This document shows, piece by piece, positions 15,556 through 29,900 of a stretch of DNA of 39,126 bases. The position numbers and the translations under genes were made by a program. Under the pieces are notes generated by a model that saw only the letters and a program-made list of their open reading frames with translations, did no database searches and had not been told where the DNA came from. How positions within the stretch are numbered: the stretch's first letter is position 1; the number at the start of each line of letters is the position of its first letter. The DNA lies in contig JAFUGL010000106.1 in NCBI GenBank assembly GCA_017469405.1, forward strand, positions 1-39,126. The letters run 5' to 3'. The stretch comes from Lachnospiraceae bacterium (GTDB lineage: Bacteria > Bacillota > Clostridia > Lachnospirales > Lachnospiraceae).

Positions 15556-15990
15556 CTAATAATTAAACAAATTAATAAAATAATCCACATTCCATTTATC
15601 TAAACCATCGTCATATTGATATGTAACTTTATAATGATCTATCTGGTATGTAAATCCTGTAACCATTTTTAAATCACTATCATAAGAAGTTATCTCAATC
15701 ACTCCATCATTTTCAAGAATTCCCTGAATACGTTCCAAACTTTCTTTAGATAACCCGTGTCTCTTGCCCGGTTCAAACACCGACTTTCCTTTTGCATAAT
15801 ATTCTATATCAAGCATATTTAATGCGAGTTTTACATTTTTTGCCTCCTTAAAGGCTGTTCTTCCACCACGCATTATTTTAAAATAATTAAATAATACAAC
15901 AAATATTGCCGCTACAACAATAACAATAATAATAGCAATTCGAATTTTTCTTATTCTGATTTTTTTATATTCTTTATCCAAATCAATCAC
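15556..15990 (-). CDS. Pilin-like single-pass membrane protein of the pilus operon
   Basis: This protein of about 144 residues has a basic N-terminus, one long membrane helix (about 17-37), an R-G-G-R-T-A-F-K-E-A-K-N-V-K-L-A-L-N helical continuation and a small alpha/beta external domain. The layout and the N-V-K-L-A-L-N and Y-A-K-G pieces recall the pilins of this locus, but there is no G/F-T-L-V-E cleavage site, so it would stay anchored. It starts within 10 nt of the stop codon of the PilW-like gene. The start is uncertain: GTG at 15990 or TTG at 15981, the latter with GGGGTGAT just upstream. No named family is recognised; an accessory pilus subunit is likely from context. Confidence 0.7.
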   Translation of the reverse strand: MIDLDKEYKKIRIRKIRIAIIIVIVVAAIFVVLFNYFKIMRGGRTAFKEAKNVKLALNMLDIEYYAKGKSVFEPGKRHGLSKESLERIQGILENDGVIEITSYDSDLKMVTGFTYQIDHYKVTYQYDDGLDKWNVDYFINLFNY

Positions 15991-15999
15991 CCCGATGCT

Positions 16000-16659
16000 T
16001 TATTCATCTTTAATTCGTTCCCAAGCCGCAGCATCCCTAAAATTATAACATTCTATATAAGTTACGGTTGTATAATCTCCATATTTCTCACTATGTATGG
16101 TCAGTGTCATTCTGATTATATTACCGTTATACTTTCCATAATCCGAATCCTCCGTATCATCAAGCTTTGATAATTTTTCAAACTTTAAATCCTTTATTTC
16201 ATAACCCATATAGGATTTTTTATCAAAGGTCCATTTTGATCCTTTATCTACAGTAACCTCTCCCGTTTCCTCGTCTTCATTTGCGATAGGATAATAATAA
16301 ATAAGCATATATGATTTATTACTTTCACTATCCTTTTCTGTAGTTATATATATATGACTTCCCGCATTGTCATTTAATTCTATCTTGCTTCCATCATCTG
16401 AAATTCGAATTGAAGCATTGGCATCTCCCTCTATAACGCCTCCAACCAATGCGCCTTCTATCTCTCCGGAAATTTTGGTATTGATTATTGATGAAACCTG
16501 CATTCCGGTTTGTATGCTTTTTGCATTATAGTATACATTAACTGTATCTGATATAACCTTTGATGCAGCAACCATGAAAAGCCCCAGTAATGCAAAAGTA
16601 ACGATAAGCTCTATCAATGTTAAACCGTCATTATTAAATATCTTCTTTCTTTTATGCAT
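16000..16659 (-). CDS. Minor type IV prepilin, PilW/PulJ-like
   Basis: The 219-residue prepilin is cleaved after Gly12 (DG/LTLIELIVTFALLGLFMVA) with Glu+5. A V-S-D-T-V-N-V-Y helix and a beta-rich domain follow, as in PulJ/PilW minor pilins, and the C-terminus is R-D-A-A-A-W-E-R-I-K. Minor pilins of this type form the initiating tip complex with PilV and PilX partners, which are coded just upstream. An ATG at 16668 is in frame, but the one at 16659 has GGGG about 10 nt upstream while the first lies directly against it, so 16659 is preferred. A CCGATA motif lies 28 nt before the chosen ATG. Confidence 0.85.
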   Translation of the reverse strand: MHKRKKIFNNDGLTLIELIVTFALLGLFMVAASKVISDTVNVYYNAKSIQTGMQVSSIINTKISGEIEGALVGGVIEGDANASIRISDDGSKIELNDNAGSHIYITTEKDSESNKSYMLIYYYPIANEDEETGEVTVDKGSKWTFDKKSYMGYEIKDLKFEKLSKLDDTEDSDYGKYNGNIIRMTLTIHSEKYGDYTTVTYIECYNFRDAAAWERIKDE

Positions 16660-16687
16660 AGAGCTCATCCCCTTCCTTAATCTTCAT

Positions 16688-16695
16688 ATATCGGT
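16688..16695 (-). promoter_or_regulatory. CCGATA motif upstream of the PilW-like gene
   Basis: ACCGATAT on the minus strand lies in the 96-nt gap between the PilV-like and PilW-like genes. The bases 15 nt upstream are TCAT, a poor sigma-28 -35 match. The motif is listed because it recurs before three other genes of the locus. Confidence 0.3.
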
Positions 16696-16755
16696 ATAAC
16701 AATTATTCTTATGATTTCTTTGTTTTTTTTAACAGACAAAAGCATTAATTAAAAA

Positions 16756-17136
16756 CTACTCATCCTTAAAAAACACTTTAAATATTGAAAGTCCTGCATC
16801 ATCACTATAAAACTTTTTTAAATCTGCACTTAGTACTATCTGCACAGTTTCTGCACCATTAACAGATACATTGGTTTTTTCTTCATCAATCGTAAGCACA
16901 AGCTTGGCTCCTTCAATAGTTGTGTAATCTGCATCCTTTTGATACATCTGTCGGTTTATGGTTGTTCTGTCATTTTGCATATCTACACTTTTTTCAACCA
17001 TCTCACTTGATACACCTACTATATGAACCATACATTCAACAAGCACGATAACAAGTATGGTAAATCCAACCAAAACCTCGACCATTGTTGAGCCCTGATT
17101 ATTAAGTTTTAAATATTTAATAACTTTTTTAATCAT
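16756..17136 (-). CDS. Minor type IV prepilin, PilV/PulI-like
   Basis: The 126-residue prepilin is cleaved after Gly15 (QG/STMVEVLVGFTILVIVLVE) with Glu+5 and a short beta-rich C-terminal domain ending F-K-V-F-F-K-D-E. The M-V-E-V-L-V-G-F-T-I signature is that of PilV/PulI-type minor pilins. The frame is open further upstream, but GAGGTGACG stands about 7 nt before the ATG at 17136 and overlaps the stop region of the preceding PilX-like gene, so this start is chosen. The stop of the upstream gene (17150) and this start are only 13 nt apart, indicating translational coupling. Confidence 0.85.
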   Translation of the reverse strand: MIKKVIKYLKLNNQGSTMVEVLVGFTILVIVLVECMVHIVGVSSEMVEKSVDMQNDRTTINRQMYQKDADYTTIEGAKLVLTIDEEKTNVSVNGAETVQIVLSADLKKFYSDDAGLSIFKVFFKDE

Positions 17137-17149
17137 AAAGCACGTCACC

Positions 17150-17860
17150 TCAATTAATTCTTGTCCATGTCCACCGTTCATTTAAATCAATTGTATTACC
17201 TGAGGGATTAAAAGCCTCATCCGTTTTATTATTTTCTATTATCCCACTTATTTCATCATCATAGTAAGTCATACCCAATTCGTAGTACGAGGTAGTTGTA
17301 CTTGTCTGTCCGCCCTTTGTTACAGTTACTTCAACTGTAAAAATAGCTTGATCCTTTATATCAGCATCCTCACATTCCCAATACATACAAACTGATATAT
17401 CATCTGCCATAGCTGAATATTCAGCTACTTCTCCTCCTGTTAAATTCAGTTTAAAATATCTGTAAGCATTTGCCTCCATATGTCCGGCCGTTGTCTCATC
17501 TCTGTAATAAGGCCAATTATTTTGAAAAAGATTATACCTTATGTAAAACCACATATTATAATCCTGTGCACAATATTTAGCATTTTCATCATTATTTATT
17601 GCATCCAATAAAGCATCCGAGTTATCAAAATTTGGTGTTGTAATCTCATCTCCTATTTCAATACTAATTGATTTAGAAAGTTCCTTTACCTGTGATTGAG
17701 TAACCTTTCTCTCATTTGATACAAAAAGAGAATATGAAACCAAAAGCAAAGATAAGGTAAAAGTAATCACTATAATACTTACGACAATTGCAACGATCAT
17801 TGCCGAGCCGCGATTATCTTTATAAAGTTTTGATCCTTTAATCTGCTTTATAGGTCTCAT
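17150..17860 (-). CDS. Minor type IV prepilin, PilX/GspK-like
   Basis: The 236-residue protein has a basic leader and a class III site after Gly18 (RG/SAMIVAIVVSIIVITF). It lacks the Glu at +5 that other pilins carry, a known feature of GspK/PilX-type tip subunits. The external domain of about 190 residues contains paired Cys residues and a Tyr/Asp/Glu-rich second half. AAGGAGAG precedes the ATG. Its place directly after the giant prepilin and before PilV- and PilW-like genes suggests that these four form a tip or initiation complex. Confidence 0.8.
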   Translation of the reverse strand: MRPIKQIKGSKLYKDNRGSAMIVAIVVSIIVITFTLSLLLVSYSLFVSNERKVTQSQVKELSKSISIEIGDEITTPNFDNSDALLDAINNDENAKYCAQDYNMWFYIRYNLFQNNWPYYRDETTAGHMEANAYRYFKLNLTGGEVAEYSAMADDISVCMYWECEDADIKDQAIFTVEVTVTKGGQTSTTTSYYELGMTYYDDEISGIIENNKTDEAFNPSGNTIDLNERWTWTRIN

Positions 17861-17913
17861 ATTCTCTCCTTGATAAATCTTTAATTACTTGAGTCTTGTA
17901 TATCACTTTCATA

Positions 17914-20900
17914 CTATTCAACAGTTATTTCTTCTGTTGAAATTTCTTCTGTTTCATTTACTGTTGAAGTTTCTTCTGTTGTTGTATCAGACATTTCTTC
18001 TGTTAAAGCTTCTTCAGTTGAAGTGATACTTTGACCAGTATTTTGATTATTATTTATCTTTTCCGTCTCTGAGCCTGATTCTTCGTTTATATTATCCAAT
18101 TCTTCATCACTAGAATCAGCAGGAGCTGCCTGGTAAATAACATTAATATTTAAAATATTTCCCAAAGTTTCATAATCAGGCGAACTACCTAATATACGCT
18201 CATCTAAAATCATCTCCTCATCAGAAATATCACTTCCAAAACCTGTTTTTGTAAGATATATGCTGTTTGACCATGCTGAAATACATGTATTGTCAACATC
18301 GGCAGCACTGATTATTACACTATAGGTTCCATTTTCGTCCAAATAATCCTTAAGTAAAGCTGCATATGATTCATATCCAATCAAAGTACCATTGTCATAA
18401 ATAGGACTGCTTACAGTTGCATATTTTTCACATACAAGTTCATTAGAATTATTTATCACAAGTATTCTGTAGATAACCGGATTGGTTGTTTTAGTCTTAA
18501 ACTTAAGCTTATAATACTCCTTGGTTGTATCTCCGACAGTCTGGTTCAAGCTTCCATCAATTGCTATATCACCATCAATTTCTATCAAATCAGATACATC
18601 TTTTGCCTCTCCCTGAATTATAGAACGTTCAATATTCCATTCTTTATCTGCATTTGAATTTCTGATAATTTTCTCAATATCTGATGCCTCATAACCACTT
18701 TCACCATCAATTCCTACAATTGCCTGAACAGTTACTCTTTCAGTTATATTGTAATCAGATTCAGATACATCTGATATAGTTAATGTATCTTTTCCTATTT
18801 TCCTTATATCAGGAAGTATAATGCTTATCTTTCCGTCACCTGAATAATTTAATCTTGCTGTAAGCATTAAATCCTCAACAGATTGATCATCCTGCAATCC
18901 ATGGATTATCTCTTTCTTTAAAGTATAGTTATAGGTAAGAACAGCAACTTCATCAGCTTCAGAAAGTGTACCGTACTTAATAACATATGGATTAAACTCA
19001 CAGTTAGCATCTTTAAAGTTCGATAATTCATTAACGTTTTCGATATATTCAGTTCCAACTGACGCACCATCTGCATAGAAGCCGTATACTTCGAAAGTAT
19101 CATCACCATTTGGAACTATATAAATATACTGAATCTGATTATCTAATCCTGATATCTTCGCAACATAGCCGTCAGCATAATCCTGTGTCTTAAAGCTCAA
19201 TGTTTCGTGTGTTATAGCCAAATGTGCAGTTGTATCAGAAACATCTTTAATTATCCACTCATTTGCTCCACTGATATTATCATAGTAGTATTTATATCCT
19301 GTTTCTGTTGTTCCTGAGATGCTAACTCCATCAAGCTTAATCTTAGGTATCTTAACCCAATAGTAATTTACTGTTGCATCATCATCAGGATCTTCATCTG
19401 TCCACCATGAATCAATATCACTATTTGTGGTTGCCTTTATGGCAATCTTCATATACTTTCCTGCATAGTCAGATAATCTAAAGCTTCCGGACTGTTTAAT
19501 CTGATATGATGCCTCATTAAGCTTCGTACCTTCCATTTTGGCATCATCGGATTTGCCTGCGTAAGTATATACTGAACCACTATTCCAATATCCCATATCC
19601 GAATCTGACACTATATCACCGGAATACTCAACCTGCTTTGATCCGACAGATATTTCGTCATCACCCTTTTCGTCATATATTGCAATTGCGATATTATAAA
19701 TTCCAGAATCTCTGTCTGTGAAATCAGGATTTACAAAATTAAGTGTAATTCCTGTATCATTAATATCTGAAATTGTAAATATACTATCTGATGAAGCATC
19801 GTTTGGTAAAGTTGCAGTCATATGAGTGATGTCTGGAGTCTTAAGTCTTTCAGGTAAAGTCATCTCGATAGGAGTACTATCCTTACCATCCATATAGTTT
19901 TCAGACTCTTTTCTTGCGATAGCCTTAACAGTTACGCTTAATTCGTCACCGCCTGCAAAGTCAGACAAATCAATTATAGCCCTATGTTGTCCTCTGCTAT
20001 TGTAGCTTTCATCATAAGAGCTGTTTCTGTCATTTGACAAATCAATAACTTTAGCACCATTTTCTGTAAGTTTTTCGATATCAAGACCTATTACATCATC
20101 AGCCGCATCAGCATTTTCGATATCCTGAATATAGTAATAATGTGGTTTTACACTTGAACCGTTCTTAACACTTACAGTGATTAAATATCCACCTAAATCC
20201 TTAAGTTCATTAGCATCAGTGATAGGTCCCCATGTTACATCATACAAAAGACCACTCTTATTAAACTTATTATGACCATTAGTTCCTGTTTCAGAATGAA
20301 GAATAATCTGTGGCTGTGAAAGCGTAGACAATCTAAGCTTACACTTATACTCACCTGTTGCGGAGCTTGGAAGTATTACCGATCTTCCATCTTCATCCAT
20401 TGTTCCTGTTCTGTTAACAGTAAGTATGAATCTGTTATAATTCCAGTTATCCTCTGTATCTGTAAACTGAATACTATTTGTATTAACTAATTGAGGCGTT
20501 GTAAGTGCAACCTCTTCACCATTTATTGTTTTACCAACAAGCATTACAGAATATGAAGCATCCTCATACTTATAATCATCCAAATTCCTATCCCATTCAA
20601 ATGTATAAGTTGAATGTCCGTACGAATCTTCATCAACAGTATAACTTGTTTCAAGTATCGGCTTTGGCTGGATGAACTGGTCTCTTCTCCAAAGAGTAAA
20701 TGTAGCATGCTGTCTTGCATATTCATCAATCTCTTCTTTTGTTATGGTATCACCACATGGTATATTAAACCACTGGAAGGACCATGATGTATTGGTACTA
20801 TTGGATACATTTGCCCTGTTGGAATATCCACTCAAATCCTCATAGAAATAATAATCAAATCTCTCATCATCGTAAAGTTTTTCCCATGAATAAGTGAATC

Positions 20901-23900
20901 TTACCTGTGCATACCTAACACCATTTTGACTATAATATTTATTTATAGAGTAGCTTGAAGGTTCATGCATAACCAACTTCATATTGGCTATATTATAGCC
21001 AAGATTCTTTGTTTGATTTATATTTCTGTTTTCTCTTAAATCTTTAGCGAGATAATATCCATAACCATCGGATGCCTCATTTTCATCTTCCCCGTGAGGA
21101 TAATAAGTCATACGTCTTACATTGTATAATCCCTTTAACTCACCTTCTGCAGCACTCTCTTCATCAAGTGCAATTGAAGTTGAATAGTAAACATTATAAT
21201 TATCAGCTTCCGAATCATAATATATTACATATCCCGGTTTTAATGTATGTGTACTTTCATCATATATACTTTGTGCTCCACCCGGTGTATAATCAGCTCT
21301 TTCTCCTCCGGCATTGAAGTAGCCTGCATCAGTAATTGCTTTGATATCATCCAATGATGTGAGTTTTATGTCATTTGCAACTTCATGACCGAACAACATC
21401 ATATTACTTTGAGTAGCATATAAATATGATCTTACTTCAAACTCACTTCCAACTATATCAGACGGAAGTCCGGAGAATGTAACGGTAAATTTAGCTGTTG
21501 CATTACCCATCTTAGATGCTGTATGAACATTACCATATCCATAGGCAATCGGTACTTCAAGTTCTTCATCATAAGCAACTAAATCAGCAACTGTATAAAG
21601 GTCAATATTACTTGCATTAAGCTCAGTCTGATACGATATTGCATCATTTGTATCACCGTAAAAGCCCTTGAAGTTAGTAGGTATCCAGTATATATCTGCA
21701 TTAGTTGCATTTCTTCTGTAATGCTGCGCGCTACTGATAAGTCCACCAGATGTAGCATAAACACTCGACTTAAGATATACTGCGGTATAATCTGTTTTTG
21801 GCTGTGCATATGCTATAATCGAGTAAGTACTCTGGATATTCATATTGGTTACAACAAACGGTTTGCTATAAGGTCTTTCTTCAGACAAATCAATAGTAAG
21901 CTTATTTAAGCCATCAAACATATTAGGACCTTCAAGTACAATCTCTACCTTATCCTCATAATTAGGAATAGCTTCAAACTCTTCGAAATTATCTATTACT
22001 ACTATACCATTGTTTCCTTCGATAAACTCTATATGGAAATCAGGCATAGGAAGCTGAAGATAACCGTCTACAGCAAGTTCTCTATAGTCAGAATCATTCT
22101 TATCACAATCAGCCTCACCTTCATGCAGCTTATGATATGCACTTACAGCTTTAACATAGAAGTGTATCTTATAGTTTCCTTCTCCACCGTTTTCAAGGAA
22201 TTTAGTATATATACTATTTGCATCATAATCCTGATATAATTCACTATCTGCTGTAACATAGCAATCTATATCATCAGAAGTATATATAATGTTTCCGTTT
22301 TCATCTTCCAAGCTGTAATGTGTCAAGTATCCTACTGCATTGGCAACGGCATTCCACTTAACTCTGTACTTTCCTCTACTGCTATATGTGTCAAGCCAGA
22401 ATCTGCTGGTTATAGGAAGTTTTACATCCGGATTATATGTCGAGCCATATATAAACTCTTCAAATTGAGGATCCAACTCCTTAAATACACCGACTCTTGT
22501 ATTGTTATTCCATGCTTTTCCACCTTCATCCATGGCAACATCATATAAATCATTATACGGACTCTTATCATCGAAGTAAGTATAATATTTCTTTTCAGAA
22601 TCATAGTTCCATGGATCATTATCTTCCAATACAATGGAATAATCATCAGATTTTTCCTCTGTCACAAACAGTGGGAAAAGACTGATCTTTTCGCCGTTTT
22701 TCTTTTTGGCAAGTTCTGTTTTATATGCAGTTATAAAATTAAGATAGTATGAGTCAGCAGAATCATAAGGGATAAGCATAGCCTCGTCACTATCTTTTTC
22801 AGTCCATCTGAAACCGCTGAAATTAATACATGTTCTCCTTGCTTGAGCGCACTTGAAATAAAACTCAACCTTAACAACCTTTTTATTGCAGGACTCCGGA
22901 ACCTCAACTCCTATATAGGTATGACGTTCTGTCAATTCTTCCTTGGTAATGGTTTTTGGCTCGGCATCGGTACCGTCATAATATACATTGCCATCCTCAT
23001 CAGTAAATACTGCATAGTAATAGTAAGGATATTGATTATTATTAGACTTCGGCTTACCATCACTTGTATCATTTATCAAATAGAGTTTTTCAAGTCCTTT
23101 TGCATTAGGACCATATTCAATATCAAATTGAGCCTTTATATAAACATCAGCTGTACCCGGCTCTATAAACCAACGTCCCACATCACTACTACTTTTAAAC
23201 TGAGTATAATCATTCAGGATAATATTATCGCTTGCAATAGTTGCATTAGTATTATCCGTATGACGGAAAGTATATCCATCTTTATACAATTTGAAATTCA
23301 TACATGTATCGGTCTTTATAATGTTATATTCATTTAAAACATCAAAATACGAAACGGTATCCTTGTTTGCAACAGGAACATAAGCAAATCCAAAGAACTT
23401 GCTCTCATTGATGCTATTACCGTTCTGATCAGTATTCTTAGTATGAAGTACCGCTCTCTTAACAGTCTTACCGGCATACTCACCAAATTCAATTTTGATG
23501 AGCCCTTCTTCGATATTATTGTAGTTGCTTAATTGTATAAGTTCATCTCCGTTATCAAATCTCTTTAACTCATTACCGGATTCATCATAGAGAATACATT
23601 CATACGAATAATATCTGTATGTTGATGTATTAGTATCATTATCTCTTAGATATATAAGCAATGAATCCATACCCTGTGATTCTTCTGTATATTCAAAATC
23701 AAAGCTTATATTTGTTTCTTGATTTCCGGCGTAAGTATAACGATTTGTAAGCTTAGGCTCACCAAAAGGAACTGATATTGTATTATCAGCTTCATTTCTT
23801 ATAAGTCTGCCTGATGAAAGTGATGCATATACACCATATTCTTTCTTACTTTCAGTCGGATTCTTTGTAATATAGTAATTATTTCTAACAGCACTACTGT

Positions 23901-26900
23901 TATTGTGAAGATTTGCAAACGGAACAAACACGTTATAGTTAGTTGGATTTCTTGAAGCAACATCAGTTCCACTTGCATCAAAGCAGTCTTTAGCATTTAT
24001 ATTATTGTAAGAAAATGCATAAATCTTACCATTTGCATAATTTCTACAATTTGTATAAGAGCCACCGTTAAATGCAAAACCACACGACTGTTCAAGTTCA
24101 TTTCCGGCATCAGGTTCTATCTCATTATCCGCATCATCTGCATAGTGAATTCTCTTATCATCTTGAGCAAGTCTTCCTATAACTCCGGTATTTACACAAT
24201 CAATAAATCTAAGAGAAGCTCCGGTGTTGCCTGTGAAACCAACGTTTGATATATATCCGGTACCTCTATTGGTTTGTGATACTATGTTTCCATGATTGTA
24301 ACAACTCATAAATACAATATCTGAAGTTATATGCATAGCATACTGTATATAACCGGCTGGTGCGTTGTCCTGTCCTGTATTAAGACCTCTTACTTCTCCG
24401 TAATTAATACAATGATCAAATCTAATTCCACTGTATGCAAGAAGTCCTACCATTCCTCCTGCTCTCTGGAAGCTTAAAATATCTCCGTGATTTGTAGCAT
24501 TGGATATAGTAAGATCAATTACCTCTCTCTGATTTATAAAACCTGCAATTCCGCCAACACAAGGATTCGTCTTATATATACAGGTTACATCAGCATAGTT
24601 ATCAACATAATTAATATTGTTGGATGAACTGTATATTCCGACAATTCCACCATTACCTCTATCATTATCTGAGCCTCTTGCTTTTATATCCCAGTTATCT
24701 CCGGTAGAAATATGCTTTCCTTTTTCTTCAGAGCCTTCTATTACAGAACCCTGATATGAATATCCGACTATACCTCCTGAGACACATGTAAAAGCATATA
24801 TTCTTACAGCATCTGTATCTAAATCATGTTTATCTTTTAATGACTTAGCCATTTCATGATTATCACAATCTCTTACTCTTCCATAATTGGTTCCTGCCAT
24901 ACCACCAATATGTGCGTAAGACTGCTTATCATAAGCCTCAGTTATGATTTCAACACCGTAATTCTTACCATTTGCAGTCACTCCGGCATTTCTGCTTTCT
25001 GTTTTAATATCAGTAGTAAGATTGCCGCTCTCATCTTCCTGTTTACCTGCATAAATCTTAGTAACCCTACTCTGATTTACACCGCCGTTACCATCCGTAG
25101 CTACACCATCGCCATCATTTCTTACTCCAAGATAACAGCGTTCTATATCTCCACCATATCCGTTATTACCTGCTATACCACCAATTCTGGCTATACCGGC
25201 ACCTGAACCTTCAGCAAACACCTCACCATCAAAAGAGCAATTTGTAATAACAGAAGTATATGAATCTTCATCATATTCACTGTAACCTTCTGATTTTGCT
25301 TTGGAAATATCAAGATATCCGTTAACGCCTGCTATTCCGCCGTAACCAACTGTATCTCCACCAAGATCTCCTATTACATTACCAACGATACTAATATTGG
25401 AAATTTTATTATAATTTACGCCGGCAACTCCACCCATAGAAGCTACGGTAGCAGAATTAGGCATAAATCCCACTTCAACATCTATAATTGTCTTTGGAAG
25501 TGAATCGGAAATATCATCACTTGAAATCTCAGCTTCAGAAATTTCAGCTCCGGAAATCACACCTTTGTTTGTTCCGGCAACTCCACCTACAAAACTAAAG
25601 TTTGTAAAGGTTTTTGCGGTACAATTATCTATTGTCTTTTCATCGGCTGATGAGGCAGCAAATCTTACGGTTCCCTTCTCATCATTTATACCTGTAACAA
25701 CACCTATGTTGCTATCATTACTTGTAGTATAGTTATATACATTTATATTTTTCAAATTAACGTACTCGATAGTACCGTTATTGGTTGCTGAAATACCACC
25801 TACCGCATCTTTAGATGCAAAATCAAGCTTTCCATTTTTATCTTCCGGTTCAACTTTACAATAGGATATCAAAGCACCTTCATTGTTTATGGCACTAATA
25901 CCGCCACACATACCTGAAGCCGCTTTAATTTCAGCATAATTAATGCATTTTGTTATTGTACTGCTGTTAGACGAGGTTATTCCACCTGCATTTCCGGCAT
26001 TTGAAGCAGTAACAATTTCATGGTTATCGCAAAAAGCTATAGTGTTTCCTGAGAAATTATCTCCGATTATTCCTCCTGCCGTTCCTTTTGAAGCAGTTAT
26101 AACTGCATAATTTGAAAATCCGGCAATTATATTTCCCGTATTATTACTTGAATTTTTACCTATAACACCACCTGCTGATGTAATACCTGTAATAATACCG
26201 TTTATTTTTATCTTATTATCATCATATGCATGTATATCAGCTGTCGAATCAATAGAATTCATTATTTTTCCATTAATAATTATTCCATCTCCATCATTAA
26301 CAGCCGCAACAGCTCCCGCATAATTACCCTTTGAAGATATTTCAATATTTAAATCATCATTTACGATAATAGTTCCGGCATTATAGGCAGCAACACCGCC
26401 TGCAGTTCCGTCAACTACTATTTCTCCGTTATCAGCATCTATTATATTTTTTCCGGAAACAAGGAGTGTGAGTTTGTTAATTTCAACACCGGATATAGTA
26501 CCAAAATTCTCAGCAGAAATACCGGAAACAACATTTTGTCCACTGACTGTTATTTTTCCCGCATTACAATCCTTTATAACACCGAGTTTTTTATTAAGTC
26601 CACAGATTCCACCGACATATTCATCCATACTTGAGCCGAAGGAATTTGCTTCACAATTTATTATAGTTCCTTCGTTTATTTCAGCTAATCCACCGGTATA
26701 TGTTCCCAATGTAGTTACTGTACCCGAGGATGCATTTGAGCAATTATCTATAGTCATATTGCGACTGACTTTACCAACAATTCCACCTGCATATGAGTAA
26801 GTAAAGGTTATGTCTCTTCCTGCATAATCTTTATTTCTGCTGTTCTGTTCATAATAATATTCTATAGCCGCATCTGCTATGATAGGAGTTGTATTTTCAA

Positions 26901-29900
26901 CATCCTTTACATTAACATAAGTATTTTCATCATTGTAGCCAAATACTCCGCCTATATATATATCAGCTTCAATTCTTCCAAGTGAATTTTTTGTTGTCTT
27001 ATTATCAGTGCCACTTATATACATTGTTGCATCTGAACTTTTAACATTTTCAAAGATTGCGTTATTATCATAATTATTTAATATATCAACCTTATTAACT
27101 AACTTTTGATTGTCGGATAAAGTTCCGGCATCGGATGTCTTAAATGCATCAACAATTCTTTGCTGTATCACATAAGATACTTCAAAATCATCTTCGTTGT
27201 TATAAACAAGTGAAGGTGTATCGATTACCATGTTATATCCTACAAAGCCACCAACAAAAGCCTTGCCATATATAGTTCCAAGGAAATTATCTGTCTTAAA
27301 TACGGTCGGAATATAAGGATTATTTTCCGAATCCTTAGGTAATTCCACACCGTAGGTATTGATAATATTACCACCTACACTTCCACCGACAAAATATTCA
27401 CCGATAACTTCATTTGGCTTTGATATAATTGTCCTTGCTTTGCCATTATCATCAATCAATAGTCTTAATGACGAATTAAAACCTGCATATCCACCTACAA
27501 ATGCACTATCCTCTTCATCACCTAAAATATATCCACCTGCAAGTTCATAGTCTTCAACTATTGCATCTACATCATTATAACCGACTATACCACCTACATA
27601 GTTTTTACCGGATATATAACAAACCGCAGAAATCTTACGTTCGTCCTCTGATTTATTATCGCTGCTGATTATAAAATTATCATTTGAATCAAGTTCTCTT
27701 TTAGTGTTGCCTATTACACCGTTATTGTAACCTGCTATACCGCCCGTGTAATCGCCCGATGAATATGTAGACTGGAAAAATCCGTCAACATTGGCACTTT
27801 CAACCTCACTGTTACAGTTAAATATCCAACCACTGTTATAACCGGATATACCGCCTGCATATCTGCCTGTCGCAAAAATAATTCCTTTATTAACCCAATT
27901 TTCAATTCTATTATCAATATTTCTATCAGTATCAGGAATAACAATTATATCTGTTGACTCAAGTATTTCATTTATATCTTTTCCAGCCGGATTATAGTTT
28001 TTAGCTCTTGCGGCATCTGCAAGTTTAGTGCTGTCTACATCAGCATTACATCCTGTTATACCACCGACATATTCATTACCGACAACATTCGCTTCGTTTA
28101 CACCGCTTACACTATCGTCGCCACCCTTTATGCCGCTTGTAGGTCCCTGATTAAATCCAACGATACCACCGACATACTGATATCCAAAAACATATCCCTG
28201 TTTACCCTTATCAGCTTTTGTAGTACAGTTTTGAATAGTACTGTAATAATTGTAGCCTACGATACCGCCGACATATACACCGTTAAGTTTAGCAGAAAGT
28301 ACATTTGCAGCATTATCTATACTATCATCTAAAAGTGTTGCAAGATCACTGTCGGAATAAACCGGTGAACTTACACAATTTCTGATAGTTATAAGTTCCT
28401 GAACACCTTCATCATCATGATTATTTGCATATATATTTGCAGTATAACCGGTAATACCTCCGATATACTTCGCATTAGTAGGAACAGTATTGGATTTAAC
28501 TGTAACTATTCCATCTTCATCAACTTCGCTGTTAGATGCAAGAACCGCTCCTTTATTTGTACATTCATCAACTATAATCTTAACAGCCTTGGTTTTGGAG
28601 GTTCTGACCTCTCCGATGATACCGCCCACATATTTGTCACCGGTAACTTTAGCGTTATTGGTAAGTTTTGAAAGTACCACCTCATCAAAATCGCCATCAG
28701 AAGCCATCTCTTCACTAACACCCTGAAGATAACCAACAACACCTCCAACATGTTCTTTACCGAGTATAACACTGGCATCGGCTGTATTAATACCTGAGTT
28801 GAGTACAGTAAGTTCAGTAAGAATTCCAGTTTTTTCATCATTAGCAAGAGCGCCTGCTACATTGACACCACAAAAAGCACCAACCTTATCGCTGCTGCTG
28901 GTAACCTGAATATTGTCAAGATTTGTTGTTTTGATTAAACCATAATTTCTGTTAAATAAACCTACCGGTTTTTCAACATTTTTTAAATCTTTATAACCAT
29001 ATAATCCACTTAAGCAGTTGAAAACTTCTGTAATCTTAAGACCTGAAACAGTAAAGTCGTTTCCTATGAATTTGTCGTACATGCGAAGTTTTCCGTAAGA
29101 TGCAAAACTTCTGTCAGTAACTATATCAATATTTCCTGACCTATACATATCACCAGGAAGAGTAATATTACCGGCCTTTGAAGAATAATAATTATCTCCA
29201 TTTACAAATTCTGCCCAATCGATATCCTTTATAAGTGCAAATGTACAATAAGCTGTACCATTTTCTGTATCTTTATACTTTGCAAGATTTTCCTCTGACA
29301 TATCTTCAAGATATCTTACGTTATAAAGATGTCTGGCATTTTTTACGGTATAGTTGAAATGATCAACCTCACCCAAACTGCCTATTACCTCTACACCTGC
29401 AGTTTCATTTGCAAAATAAATATCGGAAACATTACTCTGCTTAACAGATGTCGCCTTATACTTTGCACTGTATCCCTGTAATGAACAATAGATTTTTTCC
29501 GCATCAATTCCAAATCTGTGGAAGCTCAATGTCTTTGCAAATTTAACTGAACCTGCCTTTACGCTTGCTGCATTATTTAAGCTATCGAAATCTTTATTGA
29601 AAAGCTCGGTAGTAGCTTGAGCATCAACCGCATCAAGCACTACTCTGACCTGATTATCTTTATCCAAATAAGCAAGAATATCAAATTTACCAAGTTCTTC
29701 TGAAGAAGCGTTTCCCTCATTATCATAGCTATATCTTATAACCGAACAAGGAACAGTTTCCCTGTTTTCATAATTTTTCAGAGGATATGATGATGTATCA
29801 AGAGTTATATCGAGTGTCTTCTTCTTTGTCTCATTGTCATAAACCGAGATATTATAAGTAAGCTCGTTTGTAGCACTTGCATATTTACCAAGTTTGAATG

